Of a stretch of DNA of 64,000 nucleotides, positions 17,760 through 24,931 are shown piece by piece; within the stretch, counting starts at the first letter, position 1; each line of letters opens with the position of its first letter. The translations under genes were made by a program, and so were the position numbers. The DNA comes from Pseudarthrobacter cellobiosi. GTDB taxonomy: Bacteria > Actinomycetota > Actinomycetes > Actinomycetales > Micrococcaceae. Under the pieces are notes generated by a model. It worked only from the letters and a program-made list of their open reading frames with translations, searched no databases and was not told the DNA's origin. The stretch lies in contig NZ_JAMXBJ010000049.1 of NCBI RefSeq assembly GCF_023913755.1, positions 186,001 to 250,000 of the forward strand. The letters are read 5' to 3'.

Positions 17760-19298
17760 TTACCCGGAGCGGCCGTGAGCCAGCCCGGTGGGGAATCCAA
17801 CGAGGACCGGTTCCGGGGCGGCGCAACAGCCGCTCTCCGCCGATCCGTCAGTGTCTGCTGTTGAGGCCGCGGGGACGTCGCAGCTGGTGCCGGCGTCGGT
17901 GGAGCAAACCCCGGTTTCGGGCAGTTCAAGGTGGACAGTGTCCGCCGCGGCCTGGTCGCCGGAGAGTGCCGCAGCGACGGACCTGACCTGTTCGTAGCCG
18001 GTAGCTAGCAGGAAGGTCGGCGCACGGCCATAGGACTTCATGCCGACGATGTAGAAGTCCATTTCCGGGTGGGCGAGAAGCTTGGCGCCATGCGGCTTGA
18101 CCGTGCCGCAGGAATGGAATTCGGGGTCGATCAAAGGGCCCAGCTCGACGGGTGCTTCGACAGCGGGGTCAAGGTTGAGCCGGAGTTCGTGCAGGCTGAC
18201 CAGGTCCGGCCGGAAGCCCGTGCAGGGGACGATGATGTCCGCTTCCAGAGTGCGTCCGTCGACGGCTTCGACGCTCACGCTGGAGTCCAGGCTCTTGAAG
18301 GCAGCGATCCCGAAGCCGGTGTGCAGTTCGATTGTTCCGGCCTCCACGAGTCGGCGGAGCCGGGCTCCGAGTTGGCCGCGGGCGGGCAGGCCGTCGGCGT
18401 CGCCGCCTCCGTAGGCCTTGTCAGCGGATGCTCCGCGCACGGCCCACAGGATGGTGGTTCCGGGTTCCTCCTTGGCGAGGTCTGCCAGATTGATCAGTGT
18501 GTTCGCGGCCGAGTGCCCGGCGCCCACGACCAGGACGCGGCGGCCCGCGAAGGAGGTGCGGTCCCGTCCTGTGACGTCCGGCAGGGGCGAGGAGATCCGG
18601 GCGGCGGCCGTGTCTTCACCGATGGCGGGCAGCCCGGAAGTTCCGAGCGGGTTGCGGGTGGACCACGTGCCGGACGCGTCAATGACGGCCGCCACGGTGT
18701 GGTCGCGGATTTCACCGCCGTCGTGTTCGACCCGGACGGTGAAAGGGGTGGCGTCACGGTCCCGGACGTGGGTTTTGTCCATGCCCTGGCGTGTAACGGC
18801 AATGACGCGTGCGCTGGTCTGGAGCCGGGAGGAGATCTCCGGGGTTGCAGCCAGCGGGGCGAGGTAATTGTCGATCAGTTCCCCGCCGTAAGGCAGTGCC
18901 GTCAGGCGAGGGGTTTCCCAACCGGCGTCCTCCAGCAAACGCACGGCCGCGGCGTCGAGGTTGAACCGCCAGGGTGAGAACAGCCGGATGTGGCGCCACT
19001 GTTCGATGGCGGATGCCGCCGTCGGGCCTGCCTCGAAGATCAGCGGCTCGAGGCCGCGTTCGAGCAGGTGGGCTGCGGTAGCAAGACCGACGGGGCCGGC
19101 GCCGATGACTGCGACGGGAAGGTTCTTTACTGGATCCATGCTGTCCTCTGTTTCATCCGTTGGTGTGCGGTTCGATCGGGGTGCCTGCCGGAGCCTTGTG
19201 GGACCGGCAGGCCGGGGCGGCGCTGTCCAGCAGCAGTCCAGATCGTCCTCGTCGCAGCAGCCCGTATCGGTGCAGCAATCGGTGTCCATCCAGTTCAC
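17760..19298 (-). CDS. FAD/NAD(P)-binding oxidoreductase of the ars island, Cys-rich at both ends
   Basis: A flavoprotein monooxygenase-like enzyme (ArsO-like by context). From the ATG at 19139 it has PVAVIGAGPVGLATAAHLLE (FAD Rossmann) and RRVLVVGAGHSAANTLINL (NADPH Rossmann), with a C-terminal CC tail. The same frame stays open upstream to GTG 19298 or ATG 19289, adding about 50 residues that start MDTDCCTDTGCCDEDDLDCC, three vicinal Cys pairs. Both starts have ribosome sites: GGGGAGG before 19289 and GAGGAC before 19139. I annotate the long form because vicinal cysteines suit As(III) binding; the short form is 459 residues. Confidence 0.85.
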   Translation of the reverse strand: MNWMDTDCCTDTGCCDEDDLDCCWTAPPRPAGPTRLRQAPRSNRTPTDETEDSMDPVKNLPVAVIGAGPVGLATAAHLLERGLEPLIFEAGPTAASAIEQWRHIRLFSPWRFNLDAAAVRLLEDAGWETPRLTALPYGGELIDNYLAPLAATPEISSRLQTSARVIAVTRQGMDKTHVRDRDATPFTVRVEHDGGEIRDHTVAAVIDASGTWSTRNPLGTSGLPAIGEDTAAARISSPLPDVTGRDRTSFAGRRVLVVGAGHSAANTLINLADLAKEEPGTTILWAVRGASADKAYGGGDADGLPARGQLGARLRRLVEAGTIELHTGFGIAAFKSLDSSVSVEAVDGRTLEADIIVPCTGFRPDLVSLHELRLNLDPAVEAPVELGPLIDPEFHSCGTVKPHGAKLLAHPEMDFYIVGMKSYGRAPTFLLATGYEQVRSVAAALSGDQAAADTVHLELPETGVCSTDAGTSCDVPAASTADTDGSAESGCCAAPEPVLVGFPTGLAHGRSG

Positions 19299-19318
19299 CC
19301 CCTCCCCTTTCCCGGTGG

Positions 19319-20296
19319 TCAGGCGTGGATCGGCTCTTCGACCAGTGCGGTGGCGATGCTGTCCGCATCTTCCAGCGCGGCGAGGTAGCGTTCGGCGTCG
19401 AGGGCTGCCGCGCAGCCGGTGCCGGCTGCTGTGATGGCCTGGCGATAGCGGTGGTCCACGGCGTCGCCGCAGGCGAACACGCCGGTGAGGTTCGTGACGG
19501 TGGTGGGCGAGTCGACCTTGATGTAGCCTTCGGCATCCAGGTCAACCTGTCCGGCGACGAGTTCGGTCCGCGGCAGGTGGCCGATGGCAACGAAGATCCC
19601 GGCGGCGGCCTGCTCGCGGGTCTCCCCGGTGCGTGTATCGGTGAGGGTGACGCCGGTGACTTTGGCATCACCGTGGATGGCCGTGATGGCGGAGTTCCAC
19701 GCGAAGCTGATCTTGGGGTTGTCCTTGGCGCGCTGGGCCATGATCCGGGAGGCCCGGACTTCGTCCTTGCGCACAACGACGGTCACGGACTTCGCGAAGC
19801 GGGTCAGGAAGGTGGCTTCCTCCATGGCGGAGTCGCCGCCGCCCACCACGATGATGTCCTGTTCGCGGAAGAAGAAGCCGTCGCAGGTGGCGCACCAGGA
19901 CACGCCGTGGCCGCTGAGCTTCTTCTCCTCCGGCAGGCCCAACTCCTTGTAAGCGGAGCCGGTGGCCAGGATGACGGCGGGTGCCTCGTGGGTCTCGCCG
20001 GATCCGGTGACCACGCGCTTGAGGTGCCCCGTCAGCGTGACTTCCATGACGTCGTCGAACACGATGCGGGCGCCAAACTTTTCGGCCTGCTCCTGCAGCC
20101 CGTCCATCAGCTCGGGGCCCTGGATACCGCCCGGGAAGCCCGGGAAGTTCTCCACCTCGGTGGTGTTCATCAGGGCGCCGCCAGCCGTGACCGAGCCGGC
20201 CAGGACCAGCGGGTTGAGTCCCGCGCGGGCGGCGTAAATGGCCGCCGTATAGCCGGCAGGGCCGGAGCCGATAATGATCAACTGATCGGTGCTCAC
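19319..20296 (-). CDS. trxB: Thioredoxin-disulfide reductase (ars-island copy)
   Basis: NADPH-dependent flavoprotein that reduces thioredoxin. Full length at 325 residues with FAD motif [13 protein letters not shown], redox pair Cys135-A-T-Cys138 in [14 protein letters not shown] motif [12 protein letters not shown] and the final [10 protein letters not shown]. It sits between arsC and the flavoprotein in the island, where the role would be to recharge the thioredoxin used by ArsC (compare ArsT). GTG start at 20296 with AGGAGAG upstream. Confidence 0.95.
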   Translation of the reverse strand: MSTDQLIIIGSGPAGYTAAIYAARAGLNPLVLAGSVTAGGALMNTTEVENFPGFPGGIQGPELMDGLQEQAEKFGARIVFDDVMEVTLTGHLKRVVTGSGETHEAPAVILATGSAYKELGLPEEKKLSGHGVSWCATCDGFFFREQDIIVVGGGDSAMEEATFLTRFAKSVTVVVRKDEVRASRIMAQRAKDNPKISFAWNSAITAIHGDAKVTGVTLTDTRTGETREQAAAGIFVAIGHLPRTELVAGQVDLDAEGYIKVDSPTTVTNLTGVFACGDAVDHRYRQAITAAGTGCAAALDAERYLAALEDADSIATALVEEPIHA

Positions 20297-20334
20297 GTTG
20301 GTCTCTCCTGGTGCTTGAAAATGCGCGGGGTGGG

Positions 20335-20757
20335 TTACTTGGCGGCCGGGATCAGGGACTCGATGAGTCCTTCGATGCGCGTCTTGATCTCGTCACGGAT
20401 GGGGCGGACAGACTCCACGCCCTGTCCGGCCGGGTCTTCCAGGACCCAGTCCTCGTAGCGCTTGCCGGGGAAGTAGGGGCATTCGTCGCCGCAGCCCATG
20501 GTGATCACGACGTCGGACTCCTTCACGGCCTCGGTGGTGAGGACCTTGGGGATCTCTGCAGACATGTCGATGCCCAGTTCGGCCATGGCCTCGACGGCGG
20601 CCGGGTTGACCTTGTCCGCAGGCTGGGAACCGGCGGAACGCACCTCAATCCCGCCCCTGGAGAGGGTGGTCAGGAAGGCAGCGGCCATCTGGGAACGGCC
20701 GGCATTGTGGACGCAGACAAAAAGGACGGAAGGCTTCTTGGCGGTTTCGGTGCTCAC
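20335..20757 (-). CDS. arsC: Arsenate reductase, LMW-PTP type
   Basis: Reduces arsenate to arsenite. The 140-residue protein has the P-loop Cys15-VHNAG-Arg21, the [17 protein letters not shown] loop and the DWVLEDPAG aspartate. The sequence type is that of actinobacterial arsenate-mycothiol transferases and related enzymes. First gene of the leftward operon arsC-trxB-flavoprotein-arsC2, under the promoter and operator at 20858-20890. GTG start at 20757 with AGGAGAAA before it. Confidence 0.95.
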   Translation of the reverse strand: MSTETAKKPSVLFVCVHNAGRSQMAAAFLTTLSRGGIEVRSAGSQPADKVNPAAVEAMAELGIDMSAEIPKVLTTEAVKESDVVITMGCGDECPYFPGKRYEDWVLEDPAGQGVESVRPIRDEIKTRIEGLIESLIPAAK

Positions 20758-20857
20758 GTGTTTCTCCTGGAATCAGTTGCGTGTGGATCAGTTTTGATGA
20801 GGTCGTCGTGTCCGCACCACCCACACCGGCTAGACATTGATATGCGTCGATGTATGC

Positions 20858-20890
20858 AGTATCGGACAATATATTGATGGTTGTCAATAT
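20858..20890 (-). promoter_or_regulatory. Promoter and ArsR-type operator of the leftward arsC operon
   Basis: On the minus strand TTGACA (complement of 20882-20887) and GATACT (complement of 20858-20863) are separated by 18 bases. The -35 lies inside a perfect dyad, ATATTGATGGTTGTCAATAT at 20871-20890, with ATTGA-N6-TCAAT half-sites shared with the arsR operator at 22444-22459. Repression by an ArsR protein is inferred. Confidence 0.65.
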
Positions 20891-20906
20891 TTACGGGCGT
20901 AGACTA

Positions 20907-21581
20907 TCAGGCAGCATGCAGTCGGGGCGCGAGGCCGGAAACGCGGTGGAAGATGTCAGTGAAGGCGCCCTCGAAAGCATCCTCCGTGTTTAGGCGCAGT
21001 GGATCCGGAACAGACCAATGGATCCCTCCCAGGTTGAGGATTTCCTCGTGGGCGTTGTCGCATACGGTCACGACGAAGTCATCATCGTGCGCCACTTCAT
21101 CGAGCCGGCGCGGGGGAAGGTCCGCGAGAGCAACGCCGTGGCGACTCGCGACATCAATGGCACCCAGGGCGATGCGGTCCGCCGGATGGGTGCCCGCCGA
21201 AGTCGAGGGGATGTCGCTGACCTGATTCCAGAGTGCGACGGCCAGCTGGGACCTGGCGCTGTTGCGCGTGCAGACGAAGAGGACACGGCGGGCGCCGTGT
21301 TCGCGGCCGGGGGCCAATCCCTCCAACGCCCCTGCGGCCAGCCGGATGTAGCTGCGGCGCTTGTCCGCCTCCGAACGGTGGCGTGTCGCCAGGCCCGCGG
21401 CTTCCAGTGTGCGCAGGTGGTGCGACAGCAGGTTCGACGGCATCCCGAGCTCGGCCTGCAGCTCCGTAGGGGAAAGATCCCCCAGTGTCAGCAGGTCCAC
21501 GATACGCAGCCGCGCGGGATCCGCCAGGGCCGCATGCTTGGCGACCCGCGCGCGGAAAACTTCAACTGGGTCAATGTTCAT
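20907..21581 (-). CDS. ArsR regulator fused to an LMW-PTP arsenate reductase domain
   Basis: A 224-residue two-domain protein. Residues 1-90 are an ArsR-type winged helix (AALADPARLRIVDLLTLGDL, recognition helix SNLLSHHLRTLEAAG). Residues 98-224 are an LMW-PTP domain with Cys104-TRNSA-Arg110. The ArsR part lacks a CVC box, so sensing may occur in the phosphatase-like half or elsewhere. ATG at 21581 is chosen; the longer frame upstream would cross the promoter. It is divergent from the AqpS-like channel over 45 bases, so it probably represses both. Catalytic competence of the reductase half is unproven. Confidence 0.9.
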   Translation of the reverse strand: MNIDPVEVFRARVAKHAALADPARLRIVDLLTLGDLSPTELQAELGMPSNLLSHHLRTLEAAGLATRHRSEADKRRSYIRLAAGALEGLAPGREHGARRVLFVCTRNSARSQLAVALWNQVSDIPSTSAGTHPADRIALGAIDVASRHGVALADLPPRRLDEVAHDDDFVVTVCDNAHEEILNLGGIHWSVPDPLRLNTEDAFEGAFTDIFHRVSGLAPRLHAA

Positions 21582-21591
21582 TGATTCAATT

Positions 21592-21617
21592 TTGACTGAG
21601 TAAATATCTTGAGTCAA
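21592..21617. promoter_or_regulatory. Operator candidate between the fusion regulator and AqpS genes
   Basis: TTGACT (21592-21597) and AGTCAA (21612-21617) form an inverted repeat with a 14-base AT-rich centre. On each strand the outer element doubles as a -35-like hexamer. A second compact dyad, ATTGATTCAAT, covers 21580-21590 at the fusion gene's start codon. Confidence 0.5.
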
Positions 21618-21626
21618 GCTGTTGGT

Positions 21627-22367
21627 ATGACTTCTCAACAACCGCCGTTGTGGCGCCGCGCCTTCGCCGAACTACTCGGTTCCAGTTTGCTCGTCATGAT
21701 CGTCGTTGGCTCGGGGATCATGGCACAGCAGCTCTCCCCCAGCGACATCGGCCTGCAGCTGCTGCAGAACAGCACCGCCACGGTTCTGGGTCTGACGGTG
21801 CTGATCCTCGTCTTCGGCCCGATCAGCGGCGCGCATTTCAACCCCGTGGTCTCGCTCGTGGACTGGGTCCTCGGCCGGCGCAGCGGAACCGGATTGACAC
21901 TTCCGGACCTGGGCACATATGTAGTTGCCCAAACCGTCGGTGCAATCAGCGGCAGCGTGGTGGCCAACGCCATGTTCGAGGTGGGCACTTCCATCTCGGT
22001 GAAGGACCGCGCCACCACCGGGCAGCTGCTGGGCGAAGTTGTCGCCACCGCAGGGCTCGTCCTGCTGATCTTCACCCTGGCGGCCACAAACCGGGGCACC
22101 CTCGCAGCTCCGGCCGTGGGCGCCTACATTGGAGCCGCCTACTGGTTTACGTCCTCAACGTCGTTCGCCAACCCCGCCGTGACGGTCGGCCGCATCTTCA
22201 GTGACACCTTCGCCGGCATCGCACCCGCTTCAGTTCCCGGCTTTGTGGTGGCGCAACTGCTCGGGGCGGCCGTAGGCTTGGGGCTCCTACTCGCCCTTTT
22301 CCCCTCCGTGGCGCGCAACGCGGACGACGTCGTTCTTCCGCACGCCACGGAAAAGACCAGCTCCTAA
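21627..22367 (+). CDS. aqpS: MIP-family aquaglyceroporin, AqpS-like
   Basis: A 246-residue six-helix channel. The two half-helix motifs are N72-P73-V74 (in SGAHFNPVVSL) and N182-P183-A184 (in SFANPAVTVGR), so the first NPA is NPV. In Sinorhizobium meliloti AqpS lets arsenite flow out after ArsC reduces arsenate, replacing an ArsB pump; the same role is inferred here because the island has ArsC genes but no pump. ATG at 21627 is chosen over an in-frame TTG at 21609 that lies within the operator region. Confidence 0.88.
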   Translation: MTSQQPPLWRRAFAELLGSSLLVMIVVGSGIMAQQLSPSDIGLQLLQNSTATVLGLTVLILVFGPISGAHFNPVVSLVDWVLGRRSGTGLTLPDLGTYVVAQTVGAISGSVVANAMFEVGTSISVKDRATTGQLLGEVVATAGLVLLIFTLAATNRGTLAAPAVGAYIGAAYWFTSSTSFANPAVTVGRIFSDTFAGIAPASVPGFVVAQLLGAAVGLGLLLALFPSVARNADDVVLPHATEKTSS

Positions 22368-22443
22368 GACTTCGTCGACCGGTCCGACGGCGGGCAAGCC
22401 TCCGGAGCGTAGCCACTTCCGGGTCGAGCGGCGGGATTAATAC

Positions 22444-22472
22444 ATTGATGATGGTCAATATTCGGGCATAAT
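22444..22472 (+). promoter_or_regulatory. Autoregulated leaderless promoter of arsR
   Basis: TTGATG (22445-22450) and CATAAT (22467-22472) are 16 bases apart, and ATG follows six bases later at 22479. The -35 is embedded in an ATTGA-N6-TCAAT dyad (22444-22459) like that of the leftward arsC operon. Confidence 0.6.
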
Positions 22473-22478
22473 AGGTAC

Positions 22479-22829
22479 ATGAACTTGCTGCCCGTAATCG
22501 ATCAGGCCACGGATGACGCCTGCTGCATCCCGGCAGGTCCGCCCGCATTGGGGGCCGAGGAGGCGAAGCAGAAAGCCCTGGTCTTCAAGGCGCTGGCCGA
22601 TCCGAACCGGCTGCGGCTGCTTTCCATCGTCAAGGCCGAATCCTCGGGCGAGTCCTGCGTGTGCGACCTGACCGACCCCCTGGACCTGGGCCAGCCAACG
22701 GTTTCCCACCACCTGAAAATTTTGGTGGAGGCAGGGCTGCTGCACCGCGAAAAGCGTGGCACGTGGGCCTACTACTCTCTCGTTCCCGGAGCCCTCGACG
22801 ACGCCGCCGGCATCCTGGCCAATTTATGA
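22479..22829 (+). CDS. arsR: ArsR-family arsenite-responsive repressor
   Basis: A 116-residue winged helix repressor. The classical metalloid box is present as ESCVCDL (Cys60, Cys62), directly before the recognition helix GQPTVSHHLKILVEAG. An extra Cys15-Cys16 pair lies near the N-terminus. Binding of As(III) to these thiols should release DNA, by analogy to ArsR. It probably acts on its own promoter and on the arsC promoter at about 20.87 kb, which shares the operator. The next reading frame overlaps its stop by ATGA. Confidence 0.93.
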   Translation: MNLLPVIDQATDDACCIPAGPPALGAEEAKQKALVFKALADPNRLRLLSIVKAESSGESCVCDLTDPLDLGQPTVSHHLKILVEAGLLHREKRGTWAYYSLVPGALDDAAGILANL

Positions 22830-23187
22830 CCTACCCGGTGGCCTTGCAGAACATGGAGCAGTCCGACTGGCCGGCCATCCGACGGATTTACCAGCAAGGT
22901 ATCGACACCGGGCAGGCCACCTTCGAAACCAAGCCCCTGACTGGGACTCCTTCGACCAGTCCAAGCTGCCCGGCCACCGCCATGTCGCAGTATCCAGCGA
23001 AGGTGAGGTCCTCGGCTGGGCCGCGGTTTCGCCCGCCTCCTCCCGGCCGGCCTATGCAGGAGTAGTGGAACACTCCATCTTCACCATCGTCGGGCGCAGA
23101 AACCGCATCGCCCGAATGCCACACGGCCCTCGCGCCGGCCAGTGGCGGGACACCCTCCTGATCGAGCGCCACTCCCCCGCCATCTGA
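22826..23187 (+). pseudogene. ArsN-type GNAT acetyltransferase remnant
   Basis: Reading starts with MTYPVALQNMEQSDWPAIRR, a typical phosphinothricin/ArsN-type GNAT opening, and runs to FETK near 22935. The family sequence then continues one frame over (PDWDSFDQSKLPGHRHVAVS ... AYAGVVEHSIF), so one base has been lost. After EHSIF the sequence jumps to GRRNRIARM ... GQWRDTLLIER, omitting about 50 residues that normally include the acetyl-CoA binding motif. It is therefore doubly broken. It overlaps arsR by ATGA, so it was once an operon partner. Confidence 0.8.
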
Positions 23188-23301
23188 ACGGAGGACGAAA
23201 GCCAGCCAAAGGCCGCCATGCGCAGGCAATGCCATGATGGCCTGAATCTCCGCTTTGAGTACACGATTGCGTGAATACACACTTGGATGTACTTTGGGTA
23301 T

Positions 23302-23628
23302 ATGGAAACCCTCGTACACGCCCCAGCGCTGGCCCGGTTCGGCTACGCGGTCTCCGACCCTACCCGGGCCCGGATTCTGCTGGCATTGGAGGATGCGCCC
23401 GGATACCCGTCGGACCTGGCCGATTCGTTGGGTGTCTCACGGCAGAGCATGTCCAATCACCTGACATGCCTGCGGGGCTGCGGCCTGGTGGTGGCTGTCC
23501 CGGACGGCCGGCGGACCCGGTATGAGCTCGCTGATGCCCGGCTGGGCCACGCGATCTTGGATCTGTTGGGCGTAGTGCTGGCCGTGGATCCTGCCTGCTG
23601 TGCCCCAGATGGGACGTGCCTGGTGTGA
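23302..23628 (+). CDS. cmtR: CmtR-type Cd(II)/Pb(II)-sensing ArsR-family repressor
   Basis: A 108-residue ArsR/SmtB-family protein. Cys56 and Cys60 in the HLTCLRGCGLVV helix and Cys99/Cys100 near the C-terminus match the cadmium ligands Cys57, Cys61 and Cys102 of Mycobacterium tuberculosis CmtR. ATG at 23302 gives that numbering; an in-frame ATG at 23287 would add five residues. It overlaps the CDF gene by GTGA and so should control it. Confidence 0.9.
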   Translation: METLVHAPALARFGYAVSDPTRARILLALEDAPGYPSDLADSLGVSRQSMSNHLTCLRGCGLVVAVPDGRRTRYELADARLGHAILDLLGVVLAVDPACCAPDGTCLV

Positions 23629-24704
23629 CCACGGCAATTCACAGTACGCCTGCGGCCGGCCGCCGCGTTGTTCTAAGCCGCCGAATCCGCCTGTTCGCGG
23701 CCGCGACGATCATCTACAACGTCATTGAGGCCGTCGTCGCGCTGTGGGCGGGCAACCTGGCCGACTCCTCGGCCCTCGTCGGCTTCGGCCTTGATTCGGT
23801 GATCGAGGTCGCTTCCGCAGTCGCGCTGTCCTGGCAGTTTTCCGCGCGGGACCCGGAACGGCGAGAGCACCTAACCCTGCGGATCATCGCGATCTCCTTC
23901 TTCGCCCTTGCGCTGTTCGTCTCCGTGGACTCGGTCAGGGCCCTGTCCGGAGGCGGCCAGGCACAGCATTCCACTCCCGGTATCGTGATCGCTGCCCTGA
24001 GCTTGGCCATCATGCCCGTCCTGTCCTGGCTTCAACGCCGCGCGGGCCGTGAACTTGGCTCCCGAACGGCGGTCGCAGATTCAAAACAGACCCTGCTGTG
24101 CACATATCTCTCCGCCGTTCTGCTGGTGGGCCTGGTTCTCAACAGCGCACTGGGATGGTGGTGGGCAGACGCCGGCGCGGCGCTGGTCATCGCCGGGATC
24201 GCCGCCCGTGAGGGTCTCAACGCTTGGAAGGGAGACACCTGCTGCGCCGTCCACGAGCCGGGCACCGGCAGCAAAAACGTCACCGGACGGACCGATTTGG
24301 GCGAACCGGCATCCCGGAAGTCGGATGTTGAGCAAAGCGATGCTTCCGGCTGCTGCGGCCCGGACAAGGACAAGGACAAGGACAAGGACAACGTGAGAAT
24401 AGAACTGCTCCACATCGATAATTGCCCGAACATGGAAACAGCACTCGAGCGGGTGGAAGCCGCCCTCGCCGCCTTGGGGCGCCGGGACATCCGCGTCCAT
24501 ATGCGGCACATCAAAACTCCAGCAGATATTGCCGGGACCGGATTTGCCGGTTCGCCGACGATCACAGCAGACGGGGCCGACATCTTCCCGGACGCGGCGC
24601 CGGCCAGCGATTTAGCGTGCAGGATCTACCCCACGCCAGATGGTATTGCCGGCGTTCCGACCGTCGATCAGGTGACGGAAGCACTGACGAACCATGGCCT
24701 CTGA
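23625..24704 (+). CDS. CDF-family cation transporter fused to a thioredoxin-fold domain
   Basis: A 359-residue protein of two parts. Residues 20-205 are a CDF-like cation transporter membrane domain with about five to six helices (NLADSSALVGFGLDSVIEVA carries the conserved Asp). Residues 206-256 are a linker with Cys206-Cys207, Cys243-Cys244 and a KDKDKDKD run. Residues 257-359 are a small thioredoxin-fold domain (ELLHIDNCPNMETALERVE, then GSPTITADG), a type usually found as a separate gene beside metal-resistance loci. GTG start at 23625 overlaps cmtR. Export of Cd, Pb or Zn is inferred from the coupled CmtR. Confidence 0.85.
   Translation: MTTAIHSTPAAGRRVVLSRRIRLFAAATIIYNVIEAVVALWAGNLADSSALVGFGLDSVIEVASAVALSWQFSARDPERREHLTLRIIAISFFALALFVSVDSVRALSGGGQAQHSTPGIVIAALSLAIMPVLSWLQRRAGRELGSRTAVADSKQTLLCTYLSAVLLVGLVLNSALGWWWADAGAALVIAGIAAREGLNAWKGDTCCAVHEPGTGSKNVTGRTDLGEPASRKSDVEQSDASGCCGPDKDKDKDKDNVRIELLHIDNCPNMETALERVEAALAALGRRDIRVHMRHIKTPADIAGTGFAGSPTITADGADIFPDAAPASDLACRIYPTPDGIAGVPTVDQVTEALTNHGL
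24362..24391 (+). repeat. Five tandem GGACAA repeats at the fusion junction
   Basis: Five exact copies of the hexamer GGACAA encode the Asp-Lys run between the transporter and thioredoxin-fold parts of the CDF fusion. A GTG at 24393, directly after the array, could once have been a separate start. Confidence 0.9.
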
Positions 24705-24849
24705 CACTTACCATCAGTGTTCCTGCTGTGGCCGGACAATGAAGCGCGAGAAGCTCCATGCCCTCGGTGCCGAACCCGCCTACATTTGCCGGAGATGCGG
24801 GCTCCGGGTCGCCTTGCGCCCTCGCCCTAAGGCCAAGCCACATACTTGA
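24694..24849 (+). CDS. Small zinc-ribbon protein
   Basis: A 51-residue protein beginning MASDTYHQCSCCGRT. Two CxxC knuckles (CSCC and CRRC, about 23 residues apart) form a classic rubredoxin-type zinc ribbon, and the C-terminus is basic. Its ATG overlaps the end of the CDF fusion gene by 11 bases in another frame, indicating coupled translation. It could bind zinc, cadmium or arsenite, or nucleic acid through its basic tail. No family is assigned. Confidence 0.6.
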   Translation: MASDTYHQCSCCGRTMKREKLHALGAEPAYICRRCGLRVALRPRPKAKPHT

Positions 24850-24931
24850 CATCGTCCCACGTCGAAGCGAGAGGCGCCGACGGCGTCGCTGTCCGGCGCT
24901 CCCTGGAAAGGCCCGCTCCTAGGACTTCATC

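Noticed and set aside
20645..20887. 80-residue minus-strand frame over the arsC promoter
   Set aside because: It overlaps the 5' part of arsC out of frame and covers the operator; codon choice does not support it.
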